From Clostridia bacterium (GTDB taxonomy: Bacteria > Bacillota > Clostridia > Oscillospirales > Acutalibacteraceae): 64,000 nt of DNA. Location of the stretch: assembly GCA_017436915.1 (NCBI GenBank), contig JAFSCE010000020.1, forward strand, positions 62,001 through 126,000, in the 5' to 3' direction. Below the pieces are notes generated by a model, which ran no database searches, was not told the DNA's origin, and worked only from the letters and a program-made list of their open reading frames with translations. Positions 56,639 through 64,000 of the stretch are shown here, piece after piece. A program made the translations under genes and the position numbers. Positions within the stretch are counted from its first letter, which is position 1. Each line of letters starts with the position of its first letter.

Positions 56639-57277
56639 TCATTCGCCGACTTTCGCTTCCTCGGCGGCGGGTACGGTGACGGGTTGCTCGGTCGCGTTGA
56701 TGTTTTTGCACGCGATCACGCTGTACACCGTCATGAACAGGATCTTAATATCCAGCCAAAACGTTACGGTTTCGGCATATTCGGCGTCATACGCGAATTT
56801 TTCGTCCTGCGAGATGGAATTGCGGTAATACGCTTGGGTATACCCCGTCACACCGGGGCGCACCGTCAAGCGCTTTTTACGGATGTCGTCAAGTTCCTCG
56901 TACGGCACCGTTGCCAACGTCGGGCGAGGGCCGATCAAGCTCATATCGCCTTTGAGCACGTTTAAAAACTGCGGGAATTCATCCAAGCTGGTCTTGCGAA
57001 GTATTTTGCCGATCTTGGTCACGCGGGGATCGTTTTTGCCCGTGTATGTAGAACCGTCGGCATTGCGCAGATCCGGCGCGTTAACGGACATCGAACGCAG
57101 TTTATACATCGTAAAGGTCTTACCGTCCCTGCCGCGGCGGGTGGCGTTGTAAAAGATCGGCCCTTTGTCGGTAAACCAGATCAGCGGCGCACACACCGCG
57201 ATCACCAGCAACACAAACGGCAAAGCAATCAAACTGCAAACAATATCAATGACGCGCTTGAAAAAGTGCTTGTACAT
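56639..57277 (-). CDS. Initiating phosphoglycosyl transferase (PglC-like)
   Basis: 212 residues: N-terminal re-entrant membrane helix (RVIDIVCSLIALPFVLLVIAVCAPLIWF), then KGPIFYNATRRGRDGKTFTMYKLRSM, and the catalytic SLDEFPQFLNVLKGDMSLIGPRP with the Asp-Glu pair. It moves a sugar 1-phosphate from UDP-sugar to undecaprenyl phosphate, starting repeat-unit assembly. The size corresponds to the monotopic small form. Start 57277 has AGAGGGGG upstream; the long frame from 57583 is out of context. Confidence 0.93.
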   Translation of the reverse strand: MYKHFFKRVIDIVCSLIALPFVLLVIAVCAPLIWFTDKGPIFYNATRRGRDGKTFTMYKLRSMSVNAPDLRNADGSTYTGKNDPRVTKIGKILRKTSLDEFPQFLNVLKGDMSLIGPRPTLATVPYEELDDIRKKRLTVRPGVTGYTQAYYRNSISQDEKFAYDAEYAETVTFWLDIKILFMTVYSVIACKNINATEQPVTVPAAEEAKVGE

Positions 57278-57294
57278 GATGAAAAGCCCCCTCT

Positions 57295-58476
57295 TTATTT
57301 CACGACCACCGTTACACGCGCAAGTGCGGCTTCGCACGCGGCTGCCGCTTCTTCCACGGTATCTGCCTGCGCAATGACGTAGCCGACGCGGTCTAAACTG
57401 TTTTGGATCGCACCCGCGGCATCGCCCACCGATTTGAGCATTGCCACACGCACAACGTGCGGCACTGCTGCCGCTTCCTCTAACCCGTCCACCCGCTCGA
57501 TAATACCGCATCCTTGATGCCGCATATAGCGAATGGCACTGGCTTTTTGCTGTTTCGGTGTGATATCCACCGGTTCCCCGCAAGCGAGCTGAACGGTCGC
57601 GCCGATCATATCAATACCGGTGGACAGCGGGACTAAATCGGTGGTGATAAAGTCACCGCCAAGGCGAGCGCCCAGTTCAATCAGCACGGGACCGCGGTCG
57701 GTAACCATCATTTCCACGTGGGCGGGGCCGTTTTGAATGCCGACGGCTTTCATTGCCGCGGCGGCCGCCGCACAGATCTTCTCTTTGGTATCTCCGACAA
57801 AACGGGAGGGCTGATTGTGCCCCATTTCCACGAAATGCGGACTGCCGGTGGTAAGCTTATCGGTGATCTGCAGCACATGCACCTCGCCCCTCACTGCAAA
57901 CGCTTCCACACTGATCTCGTGACCGACAAGCAGCTCTTCCACGATCACCGTGCCCGAGCGTCCGTTTTCGGCGCTGTAGGCAATGCAATCTCTCAGCTGT
58001 TCTTCGTTCTCGATCACAACCACACCGCGGCTGGCGGAGTTATCGGTCGGTTTGCAGATGCACGGATAGGTAAAGTGATCCTTAACTGCCTCAATCTCGC
58101 CGTTTTCCACCACATAATACCACGGATGAGGTACATCGTGTGTGTCGAACGCGCGGATCATCTCAGCTTTATCGGTGGCGCGCACCGCCACGTCAGGATC
58201 GATGCCCACAAGCCCTAACGTCTTGCAGGTATACGCGATGGAGCGCATCGGCATATCCGTCGCAACGGTGGTAATGCCGTTTGCACCGAATTCCTTTGCC
58301 GCCGTGCACACCCCCTCGGGGTCAATGGTGCTGGCATTGAAATACGCGTCGGCGTGCGGGATACCCACCGCGTGCGGATCGTAATCTACAACGCCGACCT
58401 CATAGCCGAGTTCCTTGGCTTTTTCAATCATGGGGACCTGCCACGCAGATCCGCCGACGATCAACACTCGCTTCAT
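57295..58476 (-). CDS. ATP-grasp enzyme (second)
   Basis: 393 residues: GGSAWQVPMIEKAKELGYEVGVVDYDPHAVG (preATP-grasp), YPCICKPTDNSASRGVVVIEN, and IVEELLVGHEISVEAFAV, then GPVLIELGARLGGDFIT (metal site E, N-like). Like amino-acid ligases (BacD type) and PurK/D-type ligases. Distinct from the first ATP-grasp, so two different ligations, or two steps, are possible. Confidence 0.83.
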   Translation of the reverse strand: MKRVLIVGGSAWQVPMIEKAKELGYEVGVVDYDPHAVGIPHADAYFNASTIDPEGVCTAAKEFGANGITTVATDMPMRSIAYTCKTLGLVGIDPDVAVRATDKAEMIRAFDTHDVPHPWYYVVENGEIEAVKDHFTYPCICKPTDNSASRGVVVIENEEQLRDCIAYSAENGRSGTVIVEELLVGHEISVEAFAVRGEVHVLQITDKLTTGSPHFVEMGHNQPSRFVGDTKEKICAAAAAAMKAVGIQNGPAHVEMMVTDRGPVLIELGARLGGDFITTDLVPLSTGIDMIGATVQLACGEPVDITPKQQKASAIRYMRHQGCGIIERVDGLEEAAAVPHVVRVAMLKSVGDAAGAIQNSLDRVGYVIAQADTVEEAAAACEAALARVTVVVK

Positions 58477-58488
58477 ATCAATCTCTCC

Positions 58489-59139
58489 TCAACGAAACGT
58501 GCGCCGCACCGTCATGAGTACTTCGGCGGCATCCATGGAGCACTGGTTGCCCCAAAAATGGGCTTGATGCCGCAACGCTTCGGACGAACGCGGGTGCGGA
58601 TACTCACGCACCTCGCTGTGATAGTTTTCAAACGCTTCGATCTTGCGGTCCAGCACCTCGCTGATATCCACCCAAGTATCCGGCACGAAATTGCGCGGGA
58701 CACCCCATTCGGTACTGCTCGCGGTATAGAACGTGTAAAATTCGCGAATCCAAGGATCCAACGGACGGAACGCAATATTCGCCGCCTCAAACAAGATCTT
58801 ATGATCGCGGTTGGCATCACATGCTGACTGACAATAAATGATATCGGGCTTAAACTCTTCTGAGATCTTCTCCAACGGGGTGATAAGTTCCGTCAGCGTA
58901 TAGGTGTCCAGCTTCTGATCGGGATACTGCAAACGATACACGTGGGATACTCCCAGTACCGCGGCGGCTTCTTCGATCGCCGTGCTTTGTCCCACGTCAC
59001 CGTGGTACCGCAGGGATTCACCTTCACAGAAAATAACACTGCGCACTTCGTCACCCGCCGCGGTATGCTTTAGCACAATACCGCCGATCCCGAGCACTTC
59101 GTCATCGGGATGCGCGGCGACTACCAAAACCTTACTCAT
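58489..59139 (-). CDS. PIG-L family N-deacetylase
   Basis: 216 residues with the zinc motif AHPDDE (residues 10-15) and the second His in DHKILFEAANIAF. PIG-L/LmbE enzymes deacetylate GlcNAc-type sugars. Within this operon it may free an amine for a following formylation or amide bond. The start at 59139 overlaps the end of the formyltransferase by 8 bp, translationally coupled. Confidence 0.88.
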   Translation of the reverse strand: MSKVLVVAAHPDDEVLGIGGIVLKHTAAGDEVRSVIFCEGESLRYHGDVGQSTAIEEAAAVLGVSHVYRLQYPDQKLDTYTLTELITPLEKISEEFKPDIIYCQSACDANRDHKILFEAANIAFRPLDPWIREFYTFYTASSTEWGVPRNFVPDTWVDISEVLDRKIEAFENYHSEVREYPHPRSSEALRHQAHFWGNQCSMDAAEVLMTVRRTFR

Positions 59140-60079
59140 TTTCAAAAACTCCCTTTAATTCGAGTTCGTACAACGCTTTGCCCGTGTACGTCTGTCCGTT
59201 CTCGTCTTCCAAGCAGGTGAGCAGCACGTAACCGTCTGCGGTTGCCACGGTCACACCGACCGCGTTATCCGCAAAACCGTAGGCAGTGCCGATAATGGTG
59301 CCCACCGCTTCGCCGTTGTTCGGGAGCGGCAACACCGCTGCTTCCCAAACGAGCCATTTTTGACCGTTTAAGTAGGTGAACGCGCCGGGGTACGGAATCG
59401 TCAGTGCGCGCACGAAATCGTAGATCGCACGGGAGCTCTGCTCCCAGCACAACAAGCCATCCTTCGGACGGCGGCGCGGCAAAAGCGGCTCATCCGACTT
59501 GTTTTCGATCGGGAGGATCGGCTTTTCACCGCGACCGAGTGCCTCGATGAGGTTTTTGAGCATCACTGCATTGGTATCCGCCACCTGATCGTACAACGTT
59601 TTGCAGGTATCAAACACCGTGATGGGAAACGCGATCTGATCCACGATGGCGCCCGTGTCCACGTCTTTATTGAGCCACATCATGGTGTTGCCGGTTTCCT
59701 GCTCGCCGCGAATCAGCGACCAGTTGATGGGAGCACTGCCCCGATTGTGCGGCAACAAAGCGGCATGCGTGCCGACCGTGCCGATCGTTGGAATCTCCAA
59801 CAACCGTTCGGGCAAAATTTCACTCCATCCGAGCACCACCATCAGATCGGGCTTGTACTGCGCGATAATCTCATACGCACGCTCACCCTTGATGGTGTCT
59901 ACGGCATAATACGGGATGCCGTATTGCTCACAAATATCCTTGTAGACCCGTGTGCCCGCACTGCGTTTGGCAAACGCGGAATCATCCAACGTGATAAAGC
60001 AGGCAATCCCCGTGCTTTGAGCCGTTTGCTCAAATGCTGCGACGCCTTCTTCGTGATTGCCGATCCATAAAACGTTCAT
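59132..60079 (-). CDS. Formyltransferase family protein (sugar N-formyltransferase-like)
   Basis: 315 residues. The N10-formyl-THF transferase fold is seen in THAALLPHNRGSAPINWSLIRGE (101-125) and in the DTGAI segment (D141), followed by a C-terminal OB-like region (GAFTYLNGQKWLVWEAAVLP). In ArnA/Fmt the catalytic triad is Asn-His-Asp; here H105 and D141 are kept but the Asn position is G103. Likely N-formylates an amino sugar produced by the neighbouring DegT aminotransferase. A GTG at 60091 overlapping the upstream stop is an alternative start. Confidence 0.85.
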   Translation of the reverse strand: MNVLWIGNHEEGVAAFEQTAQSTGIACFITLDDSAFAKRSAGTRVYKDICEQYGIPYYAVDTIKGERAYEIIAQYKPDLMVVLGWSEILPERLLEIPTIGTVGTHAALLPHNRGSAPINWSLIRGEQETGNTMMWLNKDVDTGAIVDQIAFPITVFDTCKTLYDQVADTNAVMLKNLIEALGRGEKPILPIENKSDEPLLPRRRPKDGLLCWEQSSRAIYDFVRALTIPYPGAFTYLNGQKWLVWEAAVLPLPNNGEAVGTIIGTAYGFADNAVGVTVATADGYVLLTCLEDENGQTYTGKALYELELKGVFENE

Positions 60080-60087
60080 ACGCTCAC

Positions 60088-61317
60088 TCACTTTATGTAA
60101 TCTTTGAGGACCTCAAGGTAGTTGTCCAGAATATACGTCACGTCGTCATCGGTCAGGCACGTGTGCAGCGGCAACGTGATCTCGTTTGCAAACATCGCGT
60201 ACGCATTCGGGTAATCCGCGATGTCAAACCCTAAGTTCTTGTACGCCGTGTGCATCGGCAGCGGTTTATAATGCACGTTGCACGCGATGCCGCGCTCTGC
60301 CATTTTCACGATGATCTCCTGACGCTGTTCCGTCGTAATACCGGGGATCCGCGTTAAGTACAAATGCCCCGACGATACGTATTCGTCCGTGTAATGCGGC
60401 AGCACCTCTACGCCGAGCGGTTTCAATGCCGCATCGTACCGCCCGATGATCTCACGGCGGCGGGCGAGCATCCCGGGATACCGTTCAAACTGGGCAAGAC
60501 CGATAGCACCCATGATATCTGTCATGTTGCATTTATACCACGGGCCGACGATGTCGTATTCCCACGCACCGAGCTGCGTTTTCGCCAATGCATCCTTGCT
60601 TTGTCCGTGCAGACTGAGCAACTGGAACTGCTTGTAAATGTCGTTGTCGTCAATGCCGTCAATGGTGCGCCAGGTACACGCACCGCCCTCGGCGGTGGTG
60701 AAGTTCTTGACTGCGTGGAAACTGAAGTTGGTGAAGTCTGCAATCGCGCCCACCTTTTTGCCGTCCCGCTCGGCACCCAGCGCGTGAGCGGCATCGCACA
60801 CGACTGCCACTCTGCCGATGGCTTTTTGAATGTCGGTGGTCGGTTTGAACAACGCGCGCTTGCGCTCGACGATCTCAAAAATACGGTCGTAATCACACGG
60901 AATACCCGCGATATCGACCGGAATGATCGCCTTGGTTTTGTCGGTGATCGCGGCTTCCAGCGCGTCGTAATCCATTTCGAGCGACGCTTTTTGACAGTCC
61001 ACTAACACGACAGAAGCGCCCACGTGGTCAATGACCGAAGCGGACGCCGTGTAAGTATACGCGCAGGTGATGACCTCATCTCCTGCACCGATACCCAGCA
61101 CGCGCAGTGTCATTTCGGCACAGGCGGTCTGGGAATTTAAGCAAACGCATTTCGCCGTGCCGACATAAGCAGCGAGAAGCGCTTCCAGTTTTTTAACTTT
61201 CGGGCCGGTGGTGATCCAGCCGGAACGAAGGGTATCCACTACCTCCGCTATCTCCCGTTCCGAAATATCGGGCGGAGAAAATGGAATATTGCGTTTATTA
61301 CAAACATCGTTCGCCAT
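60088..61317 (-). CDS. DegT/DnrJ/EryC1/StrS aminotransferase
   Basis: 409 residues, PLP-dependent sugar aminotransferase fold. SGWITTGPKVKKLEALLAAYVG near the N-terminus, CDAAHALGAERDGKKVG and the PLP lysine K204 in SFHAVKNFTTAEGG are canonical. It uses Glu or Gln to aminate a 3- or 4-keto nucleotide sugar. It is the first gene of the operon; CapE makes a keto sugar but is itself used for FucNAc, so the substrate may come from elsewhere. AAAAGG lies 11 nt before 61317. Confidence 0.92.
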   Translation of the reverse strand: MANDVCNKRNIPFSPPDISEREIAEVVDTLRSGWITTGPKVKKLEALLAAYVGTAKCVCLNSQTACAEMTLRVLGIGAGDEVITCAYTYTASASVIDHVGASVVLVDCQKASLEMDYDALEAAITDKTKAIIPVDIAGIPCDYDRIFEIVERKRALFKPTTDIQKAIGRVAVVCDAAHALGAERDGKKVGAIADFTNFSFHAVKNFTTAEGGACTWRTIDGIDDNDIYKQFQLLSLHGQSKDALAKTQLGAWEYDIVGPWYKCNMTDIMGAIGLAQFERYPGMLARRREIIGRYDAALKPLGVEVLPHYTDEYVSSGHLYLTRIPGITTEQRQEIIVKMAERGIACNVHYKPLPMHTAYKNLGFDIADYPNAYAMFANEITLPLHTCLTDDDVTYILDNYLEVLKDYIK

Positions 61318-61383
61318 CAAAAATCAATCCTTTTTCGTTCGTTCTGAATTCCGGGCGCAATAACGTTAAGTATACACTACAAC

Positions 61384-61412
61384 ATTGTACCATCTGAACA
61401 AAACGATGTCAA
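61384..61412 (-). promoter_or_regulatory. Promoter of the surface-glycan operon
   Basis: Minus strand perfect TTGACA (61407-61412), 17 bp, TACAAT (61384-61389). No other clear promoter or terminator is seen down to 30144, so one transcript of about 31 kb is possible. Confidence 0.8.
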
Positions 61413-61444
61413 GAATATAATAATATATAATTATAAATACACAA

Positions 61445-61479
61445 AACGACAGCGGGCGACAAAGCCGCCCGCTGTCGTT
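61445..61479 (-). terminator. Terminator at the end of the phage lysis genes
   Basis: 14-bp stem AACGACAGCGGGCG/CGCCCGCTGTCGTT with a 7-nt loop; on the minus strand the tail is GTTTTGTG, a weak U tract. It separates phage genes from the glycan operon. Confidence 0.65.
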
Positions 61480-61480
61480 G

Positions 61481-61660
61481 TTACCACCCCGTAGGATCTG
61501 TAGGGTTATTGACGATGCCGAAGCCACACAGTACCGGCAACAGCACGTTTAAAAAACCATCCACCGTCGAACTAATGTCAAAACCGGCAAATTCCTTGAC
61601 ACAGAACGTAACGAGTGCCGCGATGGACACCCACAGTGCCCACGACTTAAAACGATTCAT
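61481..61660 (-). CDS. Phage holin (Dp-1-type)
   Basis: 59 residues with two hydrophobic segments (about 6-22 and 37-50) and the C-terminal GFGIVNNPTDPTGW, typical of the phage holin family of phage Dp-1. Makes lesions in the membrane that release the endolysin. Start ATG 61660 after GGGAAGATAC on the minus strand. Confidence 0.85.
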   Translation of the reverse strand: MNRFKSWALWVSIAALVTFCVKEFAGFDISSTVDGFLNVLLPVLCGFGIVNNPTDPTGW

Positions 61661-61670
61661 GTATCTTCCC

Positions 61671-61937
61671 TCATTTCACTAAAATGGCAAGGCACGTGCT
61701 GACCGCCGCCGCGATCAGGGCGGCGATCAGCTTGTCCCATTGCTTGGCGGGGCGCGAAGCCGCCGCCTTGACGTCCGTTTTGATCTCACGCACGTCCTCG
61801 CGCAGGTGTTTCACGTCACTGTTGGTCTCACGCAGCTCTGCCGCCAACGCGTGAATATCTCGTACCTCTTGCTCTAAGGTGTCGATGCGATGGTGCGCGG
61901 ATTTCACGCTTTCGCCGATCTTGGTCAGTTCGTCCAC
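61671..61937 (-). CDS. XhlA-like holin-associated membrane protein
   Basis: 88 residues from a GTG at 61937 (AAAGGAG 8 nt upstream). A coiled-coil N-terminus (ESVKSAHHRIDTLEQEVRDI, LREDVREIKTDV) and one C-terminal TM helix (LIAALIAAAVSTCLAILVK) match hemolysin XhlA. Usually encoded beside holin and endolysin, as here. Confidence 0.82.
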   Translation of the reverse strand: MDELTKIGESVKSAHHRIDTLEQEVRDIHALAAELRETNSDVKHLREDVREIKTDVKAAASRPAKQWDKLIAALIAAAVSTCLAILVK

Positions 61938-61939
61938 GG

Positions 61940-62767
61940 TCAGCTCTCCTTTCGCACGATCGCCATCTGGATACGGTCGACCGCTTTGCCGAATACGCCC
62001 GCGTAGCCGTCGCCCGTTTTGTCGGTGAGTCCCTCGCACCAGCCGTGCCAGCCCTTTTTGGAAGACACGCGGTAACGAATCTCGTACCCCTCTGCGTCAA
62101 TCAACTGCATCTGCACAGCATCGATTTGCTCGCCCTTGTTACCTGCGTAATCGGCATCGTTTTCTACCCACGGCAACCAGCGCTTCTCTTTGAGCAAATG
62201 CACACGATACCGCAAAATACCGACACTCGGCACCGCCTGCAGGGCGGTCATATTCTTTGAGCGAACACCCGCATAACCACTTGTGTTTTGCTGATTGTAA
62301 TCCGTGATTTTGGGCAACCATTTGGTGGTATACGCACGGTAAGTCACCGACGGCACCACCGTCGGCAGATCGGCTTCCAAATACGGCGTTGGGTCGATTC
62401 GGCTGTCGTTTTGCCGCACTTCAAAGTGCAGATGCGCACCGAAACTGCGCCCCGTGTTCCCCATAGTGCCGATCTCTTGACCTTTTTTCACCTTTTGCCC
62501 GTTTTTTACATAAACCAAAGCGAGGTGCGCGTACAAGGTCGCGTATCCGTTGCCGTGATCGATCTTCACACAGTTGCCGTAGCTGGCGTTACCGACGGCC
62601 AGTTTGTTGTTCTTTTTGCCCGTTTGGCAGAACGTCACCGTGCCGTCCGAGTGAGCAACAATGGTATCGAGTTGCGAGCGATATTTCACCAAATCTACCG
62701 CCTTATGACCGATGCTGTATTTCGTGGTGATCTGGTTGTTACCACTCTTTAAGATTCTGCTTCCCAT
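61940..62767 (-). CDS. Phage endolysin: M23 peptidase with ChW-type repeats
   Basis: 275 residues without signal peptide. LytM/M23 zinc motifs: H21-D25 (GHKAVD), H81 and HLH at 112-114 (GAHLHFEV). C-terminal residues about 145-275 are clostridial hydrophobic-with-W repeats (WLPWVENDADYAGNKGEQIDAVQMQL, then GWCEGLTDKTGDGYAGVFGK), a wall-binding module of Firmicute lysins. It cuts peptidoglycan cross-links at lysis. Overlaps the upstream tail gene by 19 bp. Confidence 0.9.
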   Translation of the reverse strand: MGSRILKSGNNQITTKYSIGHKAVDLVKYRSQLDTIVAHSDGTVTFCQTGKKNNKLAVGNASYGNCVKIDHGNGYATLYAHLALVYVKNGQKVKKGQEIGTMGNTGRSFGAHLHFEVRQNDSRIDPTPYLEADLPTVVPSVTYRAYTTKWLPKITDYNQQNTSGYAGVRSKNMTALQAVPSVGILRYRVHLLKEKRWLPWVENDADYAGNKGEQIDAVQMQLIDAEGYEIRYRVSSKKGWHGWCEGLTDKTGDGYAGVFGKAVDRIQMAIVRKES

Positions 62768-63591
62768 GTCGCAACCCCTCCCGTCAAGCCGTCGATATAA
62801 CGGTCAATATCCCGCAAATACGAACAGCCAATGGCGACGCCGTCCGTATCGGTCGCCAGTGTCATAATCGGCGACACGCACGGCACGTTCAGCATACCGT
62901 CTACCGTTGGCGCATACGTGGTTTCTGCATACGGCTCGTATTCGGTAGCGCTCGCCCCTTTTTCGATCATGGGGTAGATGGTGAAATTATCGAGCACCGT
63001 GCCGGTAGCGATACGAAGATGCATATAAATGCGTGCGCGTTTCGCAGTTTTTGCGAAATAGGTATACGAACTTCCGGCGCTGATATGCACACCGCCGGCT
63101 GCCGTTCCATCCGTTTCGTAGAAAAAACTGTTCAAGGTAACACCGGTGGGTAAAACTGCTCCTGCGGAGATACAATACTCCGTACCGCCACCGATAAAGA
63201 CACCGGAAAGTACCGTGGCGTTCGCGCCTGCGCCTTTTCCCATAAGGTTATGGGTGGAGACGCCGGTTGCCGTGCCGTTCATGGTAATACCGCCGTCCGC
63301 GTTGATTGTGTAAGTGATGCCTAAATAGGTTCTTGTTTTCTGCACGTACGGGTAAGGTAGCAGATTCTTGCCGTAGCGCTTGACCGTAACCGTTGAAAAA
63401 TCCGCCACGGTATCGCTTGACAGCCGTACTGCCACATCGTGCTCTATCGGTGACACGTCGTTCAATGTAACCACCGTCCCGCTTGCCGTCGCATTCATGT
63501 GCTTGCTGGCTCTCAAGAGGGCGCGTTTTCCCGCGTCAAACACCTTTTGCTCGTTCTCCGCAATCGCGATCAATTTGTCCGAAATGCTCAT
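62749..63591 (-). CDS. Phage tail-associated protein, unassigned
   Basis: 280 residues. N-terminal helix (ISDKLIAIAENEQKVFDAGKRALLRAS), then a beta-rich section with VKRYGKNLLPYPYVQKTRTYLGITYTINADGGITMNGTAT and a fibronectin/carbohydrate-binding look (TIYPMIEKGASATEYEPY), common in distal tail and receptor-binding proteins. Directly between a tail-type protein and the endolysin. Function not more closely defined. Confidence 0.7.
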   Translation of the reverse strand: MSISDKLIAIAENEQKVFDAGKRALLRASKHMNATASGTVVTLNDVSPIEHDVAVRLSSDTVADFSTVTVKRYGKNLLPYPYVQKTRTYLGITYTINADGGITMNGTATGVSTHNLMGKGAGANATVLSGVFIGGGTEYCISAGAVLPTGVTLNSFFYETDGTAAGGVHISAGSSYTYFAKTAKRARIYMHLRIATGTVLDNFTIYPMIEKGASATEYEPYAETTYAPTVDGMLNVPCVSPIMTLATDTDGVAIGCSYLRDIDRYIDGLTGGVATWEAES

Positions 63592-63917
63592 TCTGCCGCA
63601 CCCCCGATCAAGGCGTTTTGAATGGCGAGGATGCCGTCCATCGCGGCGTCGACGTCACCGATCCGTTGTTCAATGCCGTCAAGGCGTTCCGCGTTAGCGT
63701 TTATTCGTTCGTTGAAATCGTCACCGAAACCATGCAGCGGCAACTCCGCGTACGGTGTTACCCCATCTCCGATCTTAAAGGCAACCGCTGTTCCGCTTTC
63801 ATCCAACACGAGCACCGGTTCTTTGGGTTTAAGAGTCGGGTTCACCTCTTCCAGTGCCGCCGCCGTATCCCCGCGCAACTGATAGCGGGCTTTCGCTTTT
63901 ACCGTATGTTTTGCCAT
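63588..63917 (-). CDS. Phage tail-tip/tropism-like small protein
   Basis: 109 residues. The segment RGDTAAALEEVNPTLKPKEPVLVLDESGTAVAFKIGDGVTPYAELP resembles the N-terminal domain of phage hyaluronidase/tropism determinant proteins (KIGDG x T x Y). A C-terminal coiled coil follows. Start 63917 after GAGGAG; its end overlaps the next gene by ATGA. Confidence 0.72.
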   Translation of the reverse strand: MAKHTVKAKARYQLRGDTAAALEEVNPTLKPKEPVLVLDESGTAVAFKIGDGVTPYAELPLHGFGDDFNERINANAERLDGIEQRIGDVDAAMDGILAIQNALIGGAAE

Positions 63918-63928
63918 ATCTTTGCTCC

Positions 63929-64000
63929 TCACTTCCATCTGCCCTTGGCTTCCAAACTCAACCGTATGGCGGTTTCTTTTTCAAGCGCCACAACCGTAAC
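63929..64000 (-). CDS. C-terminal end of a further phage gene (partial)
   Basis: The last 23 codons (reading ...TAIRLSLEAKGRWK, stop at 63929-63931) of a gene that begins outside the window. No family can be told. Confidence 0.55.
   Translation of the reverse strand, partial: VTVVALEKETAIRLSLEAKGRWK

Noticed and set aside
61320..61480. att site or integrase of the prophage
   Set aside because: The interval holds a promoter, AT-rich sequence and a terminator; no tRNA, direct repeat or recombinase is seen.

Overview
The window looks like a chromosomal segment of a low-to-moderate-GC anaerobic Firmicute, most likely a gut Clostridia member of the Oscillospirales/Ruminococcaceae type. The signs are pyruvate formate-lyase with its radical-SAM activase, a ferredoxin:thioredoxin reductase catalytic subunit, a BofA-type sporulation protein, GH2 glycosidases with cation/sugar symporters, strong Gram-positive ribosome binding sites (AGGAGG), and a prophage lysis module with a ChW-repeat endolysin. 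The assignment to lineage is inference; no rRNA is present.

Left part (1-10.1 kb): the 5' part of a RecD2-type helicase, a one-TM hypothetical protein, a PdaA-like deacetylase and a chromate-transporter pair lie on the minus strand. Divergently follow FTR catalytic subunit, thioredoxin, a purine phosphoribosyltransferase, and pflB-pflA. A convincing ZTP (pfl-type) riboswitch with an intrinsic terminator sits between a consensus promoter and pflB. An APC amino-acid permease and a NagD-like phosphatase come next. Between 10.1 and 10.47 kb there is an unusual array of short hairpins joined by a constant ATATCATC/GATGATAT spacer, bounded by two copies of the 3' end of a tRNA-Arg(CCG).

Central part (10.6-30.1 kb): a sugar locus has a GPH symporter, a GH2 enzyme with a Met-rich C-terminal tail, and a 989-residue protein in which a complete 12-TM MFS transporter is fused to a complete GH2 glycosidase. 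Then come an S1-domain protein, a ROK-like kinase, PgeF, BofA, SecG, a type IIA topoisomerase pair (ParE/ParC-like), a NAGPA-type protein, a LysR regulator and a DctM-like transporter with a very small partner.

Right part (30.1-61.4 kb): one apparent minus-strand operon starts at a consensus promoter at about 61.4 kb. It encodes a DegT aminotransferase, formyltransferase, PIG-L deacetylase, two ATP-grasp enzymes, a phosphoglycosyl transferase, three glycosyltransferases, a Wzy-like polymerase, a Wzx flippase, enzymes for UDP-ManNAcA (WecB, WecC) and UDP-L-FucNAc (CapE, CapF, CapG), and a nucleotidyltransferase-fold protein. Its last gene, only 30 bp after capF, encodes a 3971-residue secreted protein with three beta-helix blocks, a phospholipase-D-like region and six LamG-like repeats. 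The most economical reading is a surface glycan carrying FucNAc, ManNAcA and a modified (N-formyl or amide-linked) amino sugar, made together with a giant surface protein.

Right end (61.4-64.0 kb): the lysis and tail-tip end of a prophage on the minus strand (tail proteins, M23/ChW endolysin, XhlA-like protein, Dp-1-type holin), continuing beyond the window.
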